Of a stretch of DNA of 64,000 bases, positions 1 through 8,695 are shown in pieces. Numbering within the stretch: the first letter of the stretch is position 1; every line of letters begins with the position of its first letter. The DNA is from Marinobacter sp. ELB17 (GTDB taxonomy: Bacteria > Pseudomonadota > Gammaproteobacteria > Pseudomonadales > Oleiphilaceae): positions 1 through 64,000 of the forward strand of contig NZ_AAXY01000004.1 in assembly GCF_000169375.1 (NCBI RefSeq), in the 5' to 3' direction. Under the pieces are notes generated by a model. The model ran no database searches and was not told where the DNA came from. It saw only the letters and a program-made list of their open reading frames with translations. Made by a program: the position numbers and the translations under genes.

Positions 1-73
1 AAGCGCTGCCTACACCCACCGCAAGACGGCGCATAGTAAAGGGACTGGTAATATTAGGTTTGTTACTTTGCAT
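1..73 (-). CDS. 5' end of an unidentified protein (runs off left edge)
   Basis: A reading frame opens at an ATG at 73 on the minus strand and stays open to the window edge, giving 24 residues beginning MQSNKPNITSPFTMRRLAVG. A GGAG ribosome-binding sequence lies nine bases upstream (around 82-85), which decides this start over the internal ATG at 34. The fragment is too short to assign a family; only the basic patch MRR followed by small hydrophobic residues is visible, as might precede a membrane or exported segment. Its relation to paaX is unknown. Confidence 0.5.
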   Translation of the reverse strand, partial: MQSNKPNITSPFTMRRLAVGVGSA

Positions 74-186
74 TGTTGTTAGCTCCACATATTGTTTTAT
101 TGTTGTCAGTCTCGGACACTAAGTTAGTTACCAAGCGTACATAATTCAACCACTATTTTTTGTTTATTAGACTATCGTCTACGTTC

Positions 187-213
187 TTGGGCTGTTTGGG
201 CTGTTTGGGCTGA
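187..213. repeat. 9-bp tandem repeat, three copies
   Basis: The unit TTGGGCTGT occurs three times head to tail (187-195, 196-204, 205-213), the last copy ending in A. It lies in the 200-base spacer between the partial gene at the left edge and the 3' end of paaX. Nothing else is visible in this spacer. The repeat could vary in copy number; no function is implied. Confidence 0.7.
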
Positions 214-274
214 CCCGGAAGTGGCATTTTGAGCGAACATTGTCGCCTTAAATACGAGGGTAGAAGGCTTGATT

Positions 275-1201
275 TTACGGCTCTAACCCCCCAAAGCGGC
301 GATAGAACCCAGCCCCCGGGACAGGCAGCGGGCCGGATGCATTTTCCAGATCGCAGGCCAGGAATTCGTCAGAGCGCGCGTACATTGCGAGGTAAAGGTT
401 TCGGCACAGCTGCTTGGCGCTGCGCCCTTCCCAGTCACTTGGCAATAGCTCGTCAGGCAGAAAAGGGTCGCGCAGCAGTATTTTTCGGTATTCGTGAATC
501 AGCAGAAGCCGTGCGGCCAGACAGTCTTCGGGGCTGAGGTTGTCCTTATGGTTAAGCTCCCGCCATAGCGGGCGGAATTTTTCCAAGAAGCGTTTGTAGC
601 GCAAACCCAGTTCATCCAGATTCCAGCTTTCTTTAACCTGTCTGCGCAGCGCTTTTGAATTGCGCGGTTCTATTGGGTGGGTTTGCATCACAATGGCGTC
701 ATCCGATGCGCCCCATTCTTGCAATAACGGGGTTAATTGCTCGGGCTTGAAACGCGGGTGCTGCATGATGGTGGGTGACAGATTGCCAAAGCCCAGCCAT
801 TTGAGCTCTTCGCGCACTTTTAGCCGCAGTTCAGGTTCAAGCTGATTCAGTAATGTCAGGCACCAACCGCCGTTCCAGTCGTCGTCACCAATACTGTAAA
901 CCTGCTCAAACGCCTGCCGGAAACGCCTGAGGCCGTCCCCGGTTATGCTGTAATAACTGCAGCGACCCACCTTTTCAGCCTGCAACCAGCTTTCTTGCAC
1001 CAACCGGTAAACCGACGTTCTGACCAGGCGCTCGTTAATGCCCATAGGCGCGACCAGCTTCATCAAGCTGCCTAACCACACATTACCGCCGCGCGGCTGG
1101 ATAACATCGCCGTAAATGGTAATGATCAGCGAACCTGCACGGACCGGGCGTTGTTGCTGAAATTCCTGTATCAGACTGGCAAGCTGACTTTTTGCTGACA
1201 T
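275..1201 (-). CDS. paaX: PaaX, phenylacetate operon repressor
   Basis: A 308-residue transcriptional repressor, the usual PaaX length. In this family a winged-helix N-terminal domain binds operators of paa genes and phenylacetyl-CoA releases it. The N-terminal 110 residues contain the characteristic segment GNVWLGSLMKLVAPMG followed by RLVRTSVYRLVQESWL, which is the helix-turn-helix, and the C-terminal half matches the PaaX effector domain (LPVPGAGFYRRF near the end). It is transcribed away from the ABC importer at 1664-6924, and the 460-base divergent spacer holds a candidate operator. Its location at the end of a complete paa cluster supports the call strongly. Confidence 0.93.
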   Translation of the reverse strand: MSAKSQLASLIQEFQQQRPVRAGSLIITIYGDVIQPRGGNVWLGSLMKLVAPMGINERLVRTSVYRLVQESWLQAEKVGRCSYYSITGDGLRRFRQAFEQVYSIGDDDWNGGWCLTLLNQLEPELRLKVREELKWLGFGNLSPTIMQHPRFKPEQLTPLLQEWGASDDAIVMQTHPIEPRNSKALRRQVKESWNLDELGLRYKRFLEKFRPLWRELNHKDNLSPEDCLAARLLLIHEYRKILLRDPFLPDELLPSDWEGRSAKQLCRNLYLAMYARSDEFLACDLENASGPLPVPGAGFYRRFGGLEP

Positions 1202-1320
1202 GTTCTTCTCTTAAAGGATTTTCCGGCAGCGTTCGGCGCTATCAGAGTGCTTAATATTGCGAGGAATGAACCTTATCTCTCTGGTGTCATCAGGTAAAGG
1301 CGGCGGGCCAGTTCACCATC

Positions 1321-1356
1321 GAGCACTTTGTGAACATTGAGCACTTTGTGAGCATT
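1321..1356. repeat. 18-bp tandem duplication in the paaX/ABC spacer
   Basis: Two adjacent 18-base copies, GAGCACTTTGTGAACATT (1321-1338) and GAGCACTTTGTGAGCATT (1339-1356), differ at one base. They lie 55-90 bases upstream of the candidate TTGACA promoter of the ABC importer and 120-155 bases upstream of paaX. Direct repeats in this position can be activator sites, but nothing in the sequence proves it. Confidence 0.65.
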
Positions 1357-1410
1357 CATCTAAACTGATGTTGGCGGTCAAAAAAACAGCGGCCAGTACG
1401 GCCGCCGCAG

Positions 1411-1463
1411 TTGACATCGACGTAATGATACAATATTTTCTAATTACACATATTGTTGGTATC
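1411..1463 (+). promoter_or_regulatory. Candidate promoter of the ABC importer with PaaX-type operator
   Basis: A perfect -35 hexamer TTGACA (1411-1416) is followed after 17 bases by TATTTT (1434-1439). Half-sites GATAC (1427-1431) and GTATC (1459-1463) form an inverted pair with starts 32 bases apart; the left one sits in the promoter spacer. The same pair with spacing 32 or 33 occurs at the paaA and paaF promoters. That makes this the most likely PaaX operator in the divergent spacer. The transcript would have an untranslated leader of more than 200 bases before the ATG at 1664. Confidence 0.5.
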
Positions 1464-1663
1464 GCATTTGACTGGCACTGTGTTGTGAGCGCTGTTTTTG
1501 GAGCAAGATGGCTGCTATATATCATTAATGAGGGAGGCTTTCAGGTGGGGGGATAAGTGATGCGAAAATGCCCAGCTCTGTCTTGAGAACTCGTTGTAAT
1601 AGTCAGTAAATCAAACGCATAAAAACAAAATGATTCCGGCCTTATTCTGTGGAGAAAAAAACA

Positions 1664-2824
1664 ATGAATGGAACACTGGCTCATTATACGAAGAAATTTT
1701 TAGCCATCACAGCAGCTGGACTGTTGGCGATGAGTGCCCAGGCTGCCGATCCCATCCGCATTGGATCTTTTTTATCAGTGACCGGCCCTGCATCCTTTCT
1801 GGGTGACCCGGAGCTCAAAACCCTGGAAATGTACGTCGAGAAAATCAATGAAGAAGGCGGGGTACTTGGCCGCCAACTTGAGTTGATCCACTACGATGAC
1901 GCCGGCAATGCGTCTAAAGCTCGTAACTTCGCGAGCCGGCTGATTCGTTCAGACCGTGTAGATATTATTGTCGGCGGAAGTACAACCGGTGCCACCATGG
2001 CCGCTGTGCCGATGATTGAGCAGGCCCAGATTCCTTTCATCTCGCTGGCAGGCGCTACGGTTATTACAACGCCGGTGAAAAAGTGGGTATTCAAAACGCC
2101 GCAGTCTGACCGCATGGCAGCAGAGCGTATTTTGGATGATATGAAGTCCCGTGGTTTGACCAAAATTGGTCTGATTTCCGGTACCGGTGGCTTTGGCAGT
2201 TCCGGTCGCGAGCAAACCCTTGCGGTGGCCAAGGAGATGGGCACGATTGAAGTGGTTGCGGACGAAACCTACGGTGGCTCAGACACCGACATGACCGCGC
2301 AGCTGACCAATATCCGCGGTACCGACGGTGTTCAAACCATTCTGAACTTCGGTTTTGGCCAGGGCCCGGCCATTGTGACCCGTAACTACGCGCAGTTGGG
2401 TATTGATCTGCCTTTCTATCAGTCCCACGGTGTTGCCTCTGACGGTTTCCTTGAACTTGCCGGCGACAGCGCCGAAGGTCTGAGGTTGCCCGCATCGCCT
2501 TTGCTGGTTCCAGACTCACTGCCGGATTCCGACCTTCAGAAACCGATTGTAGAAGCGTATAAAAGCGAATACGAAGCTCGCTGGAACGCAAAGGTATCTA
2601 CCTTTGGTGCCTATGCCTATGACGGCCTGATGTTGGCAGTACAAGCCATCGAAAAAGCCGGTACGACAGATAAAGAAGCCGTTCGCGATGCACTTGAAAA
2701 TATTCAGGGCCACGTAGGCGTAACCGGCACCTACAATATGTCTGCCGATGACCATAACGGCCTTACTGCTGATTCATTCCGCATTCTGGAAGTCCAGAAT
2801 GGCAGTTGGAAGCTGGTCAACTAA
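1664..2824 (+). CDS. ABC transporter substrate-binding protein, branched-chain/aromatic type
   Basis: A 386-residue periplasmic binding protein of the Leu/Ile/Val-binding (type I fold) family. A signal peptide runs to the likely cleavage after AMSAQA, and the mature protein begins ADPIRIGSFLSVTGPASFLG, the family's typical opening. An upstream GTG at 1649 is in frame, but GGAG at 1651-1654 is correctly spaced for ATG 1664. It leads a five-gene ABC operon. Family members bind branched-chain amino acids, amides or aromatic acids. Its position opposite paaX, with a PaaX-type operator in its promoter, suggests phenylacetate or a related aromatic acid as substrate, which is inference. Confidence 0.88.
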   Translation: MNGTLAHYTKKFLAITAAGLLAMSAQAADPIRIGSFLSVTGPASFLGDPELKTLEMYVEKINEEGGVLGRQLELIHYDDAGNASKARNFASRLIRSDRVDIIVGGSTTGATMAAVPMIEQAQIPFISLAGATVITTPVKKWVFKTPQSDRMAAERILDDMKSRGLTKIGLISGTGGFGSSGREQTLAVAKEMGTIEVVADETYGGSDTDMTAQLTNIRGTDGVQTILNFGFGQGPAIVTRNYAQLGIDLPFYQSHGVASDGFLELAGDSAEGLRLPASPLLVPDSLPDSDLQKPIVEAYKSEYEARWNAKVSTFGAYAYDGLMLAVQAIEKAGTTDKEAVRDALENIQGHVGVTGTYNMSADDHNGLTADSFRILEVQNGSWKLVN

Positions 2825-2845
2825 ACCTTTCTCATCCGTACCACA

Positions 2846-2879
2846 GGCCAACTGCCGCCCTTAGGGGCGGTAGTTGGCC
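2846..2879 (+). promoter_or_regulatory. Strong intercistronic stem-loop
   Basis: Two 15-base arms (2846-2860 and 2865-2879) pair completely, one pair being G-U in RNA, around the loop TTAG. It lies between the binding-protein stop and the first permease gene. No U-run follows, so it is not a standard terminator. Hairpins here typically protect the upstream mRNA, allowing more binding protein than membrane components; that role is inferred from other ABC operons. Confidence 0.7.
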
Positions 2880-2900
2880 GCTGCGCGAGCGGACCCGATT

Positions 2901-3776
2901 ATGTTCTCCGAATTTCTGCAATATCTGTTTACCGGTATCACCATTGGTGCTACTTACGCCCTGATCGCTTTGGGCTTTACCCTTATTTATAACGCCAATC
3001 ATGTTATCAACTTCGCCCAGGGCGAATTTTTGATGATTGGTGGTATGGCGACCGTGTCTTTAACGGCCATGGGTGTGCCGATGTTGCTTGCCATCGTGTT
3101 GGCGGTTGTTCTTGCGGGTCTTATGGGTATTGCCCTGCAGCGCCTGGCGATTGCACCGGCAAAAGATGCGAACGTTGTCACGCTGATCATTATTACCATC
3201 GGCGCGTCTATTTTTATCCGTGGTCTGGCTCAATTAGTCTGGGGCAAAAAGTACCACGTGATGCCTAACTTCAGCGGCGACGAACCGATTGAAGTATTTG
3301 GCGCTGTACTGAACAGTCAAAGTCTGTGGGTGCTGGGCGTGGGTGCGGTGCTGGTAGCGGTATTGGTGTATTTCTTCACCCGCACCATGACCGGTAAAGC
3401 GATTCTTGCCACTTCCATGAACAAAGACGCCGCCCGCCTGGTGGGTATTCGCACCCAGATGGTGCTGATGCTGGCGTTCATGGTGTCTGCACTGCTGGGT
3501 TCAATCGCCGGCATTGTGGTCGCTCCTATTACGTTCACTTCTTACGATATTGGCATCATCCTTGGTTTGAAAGGCTTTGTGGCAGCGGCCATTGGCGGCC
3601 TGGGCAGTGGTGTGGGCGCCGTTGTGGGTGGTTTGGCGTTGGGCGTGGTTGAGGCCATGGCCGCGGGCTATCTGTCGTCTGATTACAAAGACGCGGTGGC
3701 CTTCTCGATGATTCTGCTGGTGTTGTTCTTCATGCCCCGGGGCCTGTTTGGCGCCAAAGTTGTGGAGCGGGTGTGA
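2901..3776 (+). CDS. ABC transporter permease, LivH type
   Basis: A 291-residue inner-membrane permease of the branched-chain amino acid transporter family (LivH). It begins MFSEFLQYLFTGITIGATYA and has the family's early segment NHVINFAQGEFLMIGG, followed by about eight hydrophobic segments and the loop AAIGGLGSGVGAVVGG. A longer frame opens at TTG 2874, but that start lies inside the stem-loop; ATG 2901 matches family N-termini. The stop overlaps the ATG of the next permease by one base (TGATG), indicating translational coupling. Confidence 0.9.
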   Translation: MFSEFLQYLFTGITIGATYALIALGFTLIYNANHVINFAQGEFLMIGGMATVSLTAMGVPMLLAIVLAVVLAGLMGIALQRLAIAPAKDANVVTLIIITIGASIFIRGLAQLVWGKKYHVMPNFSGDEPIEVFGAVLNSQSLWVLGVGAVLVAVLVYFFTRTMTGKAILATSMNKDAARLVGIRTQMVLMLAFMVSALLGSIAGIVVAPITFTSYDIGIILGLKGFVAAAIGGLGSGVGAVVGGLALGVVEAMAAGYLSSDYKDAVAFSMILLVLFFMPRGLFGAKVVERV

Positions 3777-4783
3777 TGGTCGCGAAACTCTCCGAATTCC
3801 GTTTGAAGGGCTTGGTGTTTTTGGCCATTGTGGTTTTTGCTTTGCCTTTGTTCATTTCCAACCCGTTTCATTACAGCCTGGCCACGCAAATCGCGTTGAT
3901 TGCCGGTGCCGTGGTGGGGCTTAACCTGCTAGTAGGCTTTGCCGGCCAAATCAGCCTGGGGCATGCTGGCTTTTTTGGTCTGGGTGCCTATTTCAGCGCG
4001 ATCATGACCAGTCATTATGGCTGGTCTGCCATACCGGCGCTGATTGTTGGCGCTTTTGGTGTGGGCATTATTGCCTGGGTGGTCGGCCGCCCGATTCTGC
4101 GCCTGAAAGGCCATTACCTATCTATGGCAACCCTCGCCGTGGGCTTCATTATTGCCATCATTTTGAATAATGAGCGGGAGATGACGGGTGGGCCGGATGG
4201 TATGCCGGTGCCTGCCTTTGATGTGTTTGGCTGGGAGCTTAGCCCATTTGGCCAATACTCCCTGTTTGGCATGGATATCAGCGGTGATCTGGCCTGGTAC
4301 CTTTTTGCAGGCGTGGTGCTGTTGGTCGCCGTCTGGCTGGCACAGAACCTGATTGACTCGCCTATCGGTCGCGCCTTGCGCTCGGTACACGGCTCAGAGG
4401 TGGCAGCCAGCGTGGTGGGTGTTAACACCACGAAGTACAAGAGCCTGGTGTTTGTTATCTCGGCAGTTTACGCCAGCGTAATGGGTGCGCTTTACGCGCA
4501 TTTTCAGGGCTTTATAACGCCCGCAGTGGCAGGTTTTGAGTTTTCCATTTTGTTGATCACGATGGTGGTGCTGGGCGGCATGGGGTCAACCATAGGGGTG
4601 ATCATTGGCGCTGTGGTGCTGGAGTTACTGCCGCAAGTGCTGGCTGATTTTCAAGAGTTTGAGATGGTGCTGTTTGGTTTGATTCTGATGCTGACGATGA
4701 TTTTCATGCCCAAAGGGCTGCTTCCAACGGTGGCTAATTTCCTGGCAAAACGACGCTCAAAGTCCGCCGGAGGTGACGCATGA
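3776..4783 (+). CDS. ABC transporter permease, LivM type
   Basis: A 335-residue membrane permease, partner of the LivH-type protein in the translocation channel. Family landmarks are LVGFAGQISLGHAGFFGLGA near residue 50 and MVVLGGMGSTIGVIIGA in the C-terminal third, with about ten hydrophobic helices. ATG 3776 overlaps the preceding stop and is preferred to the in-frame GTG at 3773. The stop overlaps the next start by four bases (ATGA), so these genes are translated as a coupled series. Confidence 0.9.
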   Translation: MVAKLSEFRLKGLVFLAIVVFALPLFISNPFHYSLATQIALIAGAVVGLNLLVGFAGQISLGHAGFFGLGAYFSAIMTSHYGWSAIPALIVGAFGVGIIAWVVGRPILRLKGHYLSMATLAVGFIIAIILNNEREMTGGPDGMPVPAFDVFGWELSPFGQYSLFGMDISGDLAWYLFAGVVLLVAVWLAQNLIDSPIGRALRSVHGSEVAASVVGVNTTKYKSLVFVISAVYASVMGALYAHFQGFITPAVAGFEFSILLITMVVLGGMGSTIGVIIGAVVLELLPQVLADFQEFEMVLFGLILMLTMIFMPKGLLPTVANFLAKRRSKSAGGDA

Positions 4784-5538
4784 CGGCTCTGGTGGAAGTG
4801 AATAACCTGTCCAAGGCGTTTGGCGGTGTGCATGCTGTAGAAGGCGTGAGCTTCGCGGTAGACGCGGGACAAGTGTATTCGGTGATTGGGCCGAATGGCG
4901 CTGGCAAAACCACGCTGTTCAACCTGATTACCGGTCTGTATACGCCCACGGGGGGCGACGTAAAGCTGAACGGCGAAAGCATCGCGAAACTGGAGCCCAG
5001 CCAGCTCGCAGAGCGAGGTATGTGCCGTACCTTTCAGCAGATGCAGATTTGCATGAATATGTCGGCGATTGAAAACGTGATGCTGGGCCGTCACCTGACC
5101 CTGAAAAGCAATCTGCTGACCACGCTTTTCCGCTTGCCGGCGCTGACCCGGGGTGAAAAAGCCGCCCAAGCCAAATCCGCCGAACTGATGGAGTTTGTGG
5201 GTTGTGGCGAGTATGTCAATGCTGAAGCTTCGGCAATGCCTTACGGTGCACTGAAACGACTGGAGATTGCCCGCGCGTTGGCGGCAGAGCCGAAAATTAT
5301 CCTTCTGGATGAGCCCGCAGCTGGCTTGAACGCAGTGGAAACCACCGCATTGGAGGCGTTAATCCGCAAGATTGCCGAGCAGGGCATTACCGTGATGTTG
5401 GTAGAGCACGACATGAAGTTGGTAATGAACATTTCCGACCGTTTACTGGTGCTTAATTACGGGCGTGTGCTGGCGGAAGGCACACCGGAACAGATTCGTG
5501 CTAATCCGGACGTGATCGCAGCTTACTTGGGCGGTTAA
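4780..5538 (+). CDS. ABC transporter ATP-binding protein, LivG type
   Basis: A 252-residue cytoplasmic ATPase that energises the importer. Walker A is GPNGAGKTT, Walker B is IILLDEPAAGLN, the H-loop is VEHDMKLVM, and the C-terminal GTPEQIRANPDVIAAYLGG is the LivG tail. The signature motif is atypical: the region reads SAMPYGALKRLEIARALA, where LSYGxQ is usual in LivG. Because YG and the helix after it are kept, this is probably functional. Length is normal for LivG. Confidence 0.9.
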   Translation: MTALVEVNNLSKAFGGVHAVEGVSFAVDAGQVYSVIGPNGAGKTTLFNLITGLYTPTGGDVKLNGESIAKLEPSQLAERGMCRTFQQMQICMNMSAIENVMLGRHLTLKSNLLTTLFRLPALTRGEKAAQAKSAELMEFVGCGEYVNAEASAMPYGALKRLEIARALAAEPKIILLDEPAAGLNAVETTALEALIRKIAEQGITVMLVEHDMKLVMNISDRLLVLNYGRVLAEGTPEQIRANPDVIAAYLGG

Positions 5539-5553
5539 ACGGAGCGAGGAATA

Positions 5554-6924
5554 ATGACAATGACACAAACACCGACCAACACGGCGCCTGAAGACAGTTT
5601 CAGTGTGCAGGCCATCAGCACCATCGTGCAGGAACACCAGGCCTTGTGGCGCATACTGGATTTGCTGGACCAGCTTCAGCACGATATGAACATCAACGAA
5701 CAGCAGCCTGATGAAACGCTGTACAACAATATTTTCGACTACATTCAGCACTTCGCCCGACGTGTTCACAGCTCCCCTGCTGAGATCGTGTTGTATCGAC
5801 TGTTGGGAGAAAAGTCGCCGGAAACCAAGCCGCTGCTAGACAAGCTCGCTCATGGTTACGTAATTGGTGACCAGAAAATCAACGAGCTGCGTCATCTGTT
5901 GATGGTGTGCATGGAGCGCTGGCCCGACGGCCGTGAGGAATTTAGCCATGCGCTGGCACGGTTTACTGAAGCCTTGCGCAAGCACATTAAAAAAGAGGAA
6001 GGCGTGGTTATCCCGCGGGCGCGCAAGCTCCTCAGTGAAGACGACTGGCGCCTGATTACCGAATCCCGTGACCAGGCCAATGATCCGCTGTTTGGCGAGC
6101 GGGTGCGGTATGAGTTCCGTGAGCTGCGGCACCGTATCGTGAGTTACACACCGGAGCGCCTGGGTGGCCTGGGGTTGCGTCACGCGCCACGCCGAACTGC
6201 GCAGCACGCTGCCGAGGAGATGCTCACGATCAAGGGCCTGAAGACCTCCTACGGCCAGATTGAAGCACTCCATGGCGTTGATATCCGCATCAACAGCGGT
6301 GAGATTGTGTCACTGGTGGGCGCCAACGGTGCCGGCAAGTCCACATTGCTGATGACCATTTCCGGGCTGCAACCGACAGACGCCGGCAGCATCACCTTTG
6401 AAGGCAAAGATCTGCTAAAGATACCGACCGATCAGCGGGTTGCCAACGGCATCGTGCAGGTGCCTGAAGGCCGCCAGGTGTTCAAAGATCTGAGCGTTGA
6501 AGATAACTTGCTATTGGGCGCTTATACCCGTGGCCGTAGCCCCGAAGTGGAAGACGACATCGAGCGCATGTACGAGAAGTTTCCCATACTGCGCCAGAAA
6601 CGCCGCAACCTGGCGGGCGAACTGTCTGGCGGCCAGCAGCAGATGCTGGCCATGGGCCGGGCGCTGATGGCAAAGCCCAGACTGTTGCTGCTAGACGAGC
6701 CCAGCATGGGGCTTGCACCGCTGATTATTGAAGAAATTTTCAATATCATCAAAGAGCTCAAAAACGAAGGCATGACCATCTTTTTGGTAGAGCAGAACGC
6801 CTCCCAGGCGCTGGCGCTGGCCGATCGAGGCTATGTACTGGAAACGGGCCGCGTAGTGGTGGAAGGTTCTGGCCGTGAGTTGTTGAGCAACGAGAAAGTG
6901 CGCGAGGCTTATTTGGGTATGTAA
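5554..6924 (+). CDS. Hemerythrin-domain/LivF fusion ATPase
   Basis: A 456-residue protein, about twice the size of LivF (near 235). Residues about 18-170 look like a hemerythrin (HHE) four-helix domain: H28 in helix 1, H72-x4-E77, H100, and H144-x4-E149 in KHIKKEEGVVIP, then LLSEDDW, a usual end of this domain. A linker follows, and a complete LivF ATPase starts near residue 223 (MLTIKGLKTSYGQIEALHG), with Walker A GANGAGKST, signature ELSGGQQQ and Walker B LLLLDEPSMGLAP. No separate start with a well-spaced ribosome site precedes the ATPase; GAGGAG abuts the internal ATG. Start ATG 5554 has GGAG/GAGG upstream. Oxygen or iron sensing is an inference. Confidence 0.85.
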   Translation: MTMTQTPTNTAPEDSFSVQAISTIVQEHQALWRILDLLDQLQHDMNINEQQPDETLYNNIFDYIQHFARRVHSSPAEIVLYRLLGEKSPETKPLLDKLAHGYVIGDQKINELRHLLMVCMERWPDGREEFSHALARFTEALRKHIKKEEGVVIPRARKLLSEDDWRLITESRDQANDPLFGERVRYEFRELRHRIVSYTPERLGGLGLRHAPRRTAQHAAEEMLTIKGLKTSYGQIEALHGVDIRINSGEIVSLVGANGAGKSTLLMTISGLQPTDAGSITFEGKDLLKIPTDQRVANGIVQVPEGRQVFKDLSVEDNLLLGAYTRGRSPEVEDDIERMYEKFPILRQKRRNLAGELSGGQQQMLAMGRALMAKPRLLLLDEPSMGLAPLIIEEIFNIIKELKNEGMTIFLVEQNASQALALADRGYVLETGRVVVEGSGRELLSNEKVREAYLGM

Positions 6925-8183
6925 GGCCCTGACCAGCCGGCCAGAATAGGAATATACACGACCATTAGCAGCACGCTGATCAACCCCAGCAAGTAAGGGA
7001 TGATTGCCCGAGTGATGCGCTCCAAAGGCAGCTGAGTGATCGAGGACGCCACATAAAGGTTGATCGCTACCGGTGGGGTGATCATTCCGATCGCCAACCC
7101 GACCACGATGATCAGGCCAAAATGAATCGGGTCAATGCCCAGTTGAAGCACCAGCGGCAGCAAAACCGGCGTTAGAATAATCAATGCGCTGGCCGTCTCG
7201 AGAAATACACCGGTCAGCAGGATTATGCCCACCACTAACAGCATGATCACGTAAGGGTTGGCGGAGATAGACAGCACCGCTTCAGCAATAGCGCCGGGCA
7301 CCTGCCAGCTGGATAGCGTCCAGCTCAGCACCGCCGAGGTGGCGATCACAAGCATGATCACCGAGGTGGTAATTGCCGAGCGAATCAAAATGCGATACAC
7401 ATCGCTTAGCTTGAGGTCGCGGTAAATGAACAGCGAGACCAGCAACGCGTAGTTGACAGCCACCACCGCGGCTTCACTGGGCGTGAAGATTCCCGAGAAT
7501 ATGCCTCCCAGAATGATGACTGGCGTCATCAGCCCCCAACTCGCGCTTTTTAATGTGCGCCAGATGGTGGCCAGGGAGAAAGGCGTGCCTTTGGGATACT
7601 GGCGCTTGTAGGCTTGGGTAATGGCAATTGCCATCAGCCCCATCCCCATGGCTAGCCCTGGCAAAAAGCCGTTCAGGAACAGCTCAGATACCGATTGCTG
7701 GGCAATTACTGCATAAATAATCATGGGCACGGACGGCGGGATGACCACTCCGATTGTACCGCTTGCGGCAATCAGGCTGGCAGCAGACGCGGGGTCATAA
7801 CCTTTTTTGCGTAACTCCGGCACCAGACTTGCTCCCACCGCCGCTGTGGTCGCCGCCCCGGAGCCTGAAATTGCTGCGAAGAACATTCCTGCCATCACCG
7901 ACACGACCGATAAGCCTCCCCGTAGAAAGCCGAACAGAGAGTTGGCAAAGTTGACGAGCCTCTCGCTCACTTTGCCTTGAGCCATCAGGTCGCCGGCCAG
8001 TATGAACATGGGAATGGCCACCAAGGCAAAAGAATTGATGCCCTGAAACATCTGCTGGGTAACCACCATCAAAGGGACCCCAGCCTGGCTGAGCGCGATC
8101 ATGGTGCTGGCACCGATCGCCAGGGCAATAGGTATACCGAGCAGCATCAGCGCGAAGAACAGACCGAACAGCAGCAGCGTCAT
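6909..8183 (-). CDS. dctM: TRAP transporter large permease, DctM type
   Basis: A 424-residue inner-membrane protein of the TRAP-T large subunit family, which drives sodium-coupled uptake of organic acids delivered by DctP. It opens LLFGLFFALMLLGIPIALAIG, has the conserved AISGSGAATTAAVGASLVPE near residue 110 and IGMITPPVAINLYVASSI near the end, with 12 or so hydrophobic helices. It overlaps dctQ by four bases. Its 3' end overlaps that of the convergent hemerythrin-LivF gene by 16 bases. Confidence 0.92.
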   Translation of the reverse strand: MTLLLFGLFFALMLLGIPIALAIGASTMIALSQAGVPLMVVTQQMFQGINSFALVAIPMFILAGDLMAQGKVSERLVNFANSLFGFLRGGLSVVSVMAGMFFAAISGSGAATTAAVGASLVPELRKKGYDPASAASLIAASGTIGVVIPPSVPMIIYAVIAQQSVSELFLNGFLPGLAMGMGLMAIAITQAYKRQYPKGTPFSLATIWRTLKSASWGLMTPVIILGGIFSGIFTPSEAAVVAVNYALLVSLFIYRDLKLSDVYRILIRSAITTSVIMLVIATSAVLSWTLSSWQVPGAIAEAVLSISANPYVIMLLVVGIILLTGVFLETASALIILTPVLLPLVLQLGIDPIHFGLIIVVGLAIGMITPPVAINLYVASSITQLPLERITRAIIPYLLGLISVLLMVVYIPILAGWSGPYIPK

Positions 8184-8695
8184 GGAACGGGTTCCTCACG
8201 CTCGCCATCTATTAAAAGCTCCAACAGATCGACCAAAGCGTACCAACTCATCACGGCCGCGCAGAGCGGAATCACGGCGTAAACGTAGGTCATAGAGAGC
8301 CTTAACGAGGCAGATTTCTGAAAGCTCTGAACTTGCATATAACGATAGCCGATCACTACCAGTGCCACCATAAAGGCCAATACCGCCAGGGTGCCGGCAA
8401 TGCGCGCGGCTTGTCGCAGGCGCACGGGCAGAGCGTCTACGGCAAATGTTACGGCGATGTGCCGGCCACGCTGAAAAGCCAGGGTGCCTGCAAAAAAAGT
8501 GATCCACACCAACAGAAAACGAGCGACTTCTTCGGTCCAGCCGACTGCGCTGAACATCACTCGGGAGATAATCTGCAGGGTAATCACCCCAATCAGCGCC
8601 GCCATGCCCGCAAAGACCAAGGGTTGGATGATCGCATCCAGCCCTTGCTCAATTCGCTTTAGTGGCTTTAAAAGCGATTGGGTTGTGATGGTCAC
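8180..8695 (-). CDS. dctQ: TRAP transporter small permease, DctQ type
   Basis: A 171-residue protein with four hydrophobic helices, as in the TRAP small subunit, which pairs with DctM. Helix content includes IITLQIISRVMF-like sequence followed by GWTEEVARFLLVWITFFAGT, a DctQ hallmark. It starts with GTG immediately after the dctP stop; GGAGG about 11 bases upstream, inside dctP, serves as ribosome site. It overlaps dctM by four bases. Confidence 0.88.
   Translation of the reverse strand: MTITTQSLLKPLKRIEQGLDAIIQPLVFAGMAALIGVITLQIISRVMFSAVGWTEEVARFLLVWITFFAGTLAFQRGRHIAVTFAVDALPVRLRQAARIAGTLAVLAFMVALVVIGYRYMQVQSFQKSASLRLSMTYVYAVIPLCAAVMSWYALVDLLELLIDGEREEPVP

Noticed and set aside
1313..1556. 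Short open frames in the paaX/importer spacer
   Set aside because: They cover the tandem repeat, promoter and operator candidates and have no ribosome site or protein-like composition.
2846..2879. Reading the intercistronic hairpin as a terminator
   Set aside because: No T-run follows and the downstream permease genes clearly belong to the same operon.
6208..6230. Separate internal start for the LivF part of the fusion
   Set aside because: The internal ATG at 6220 directly abuts GAGGAG, leaving no spacing for initiation, and the frame is continuous with the hemerythrin part.
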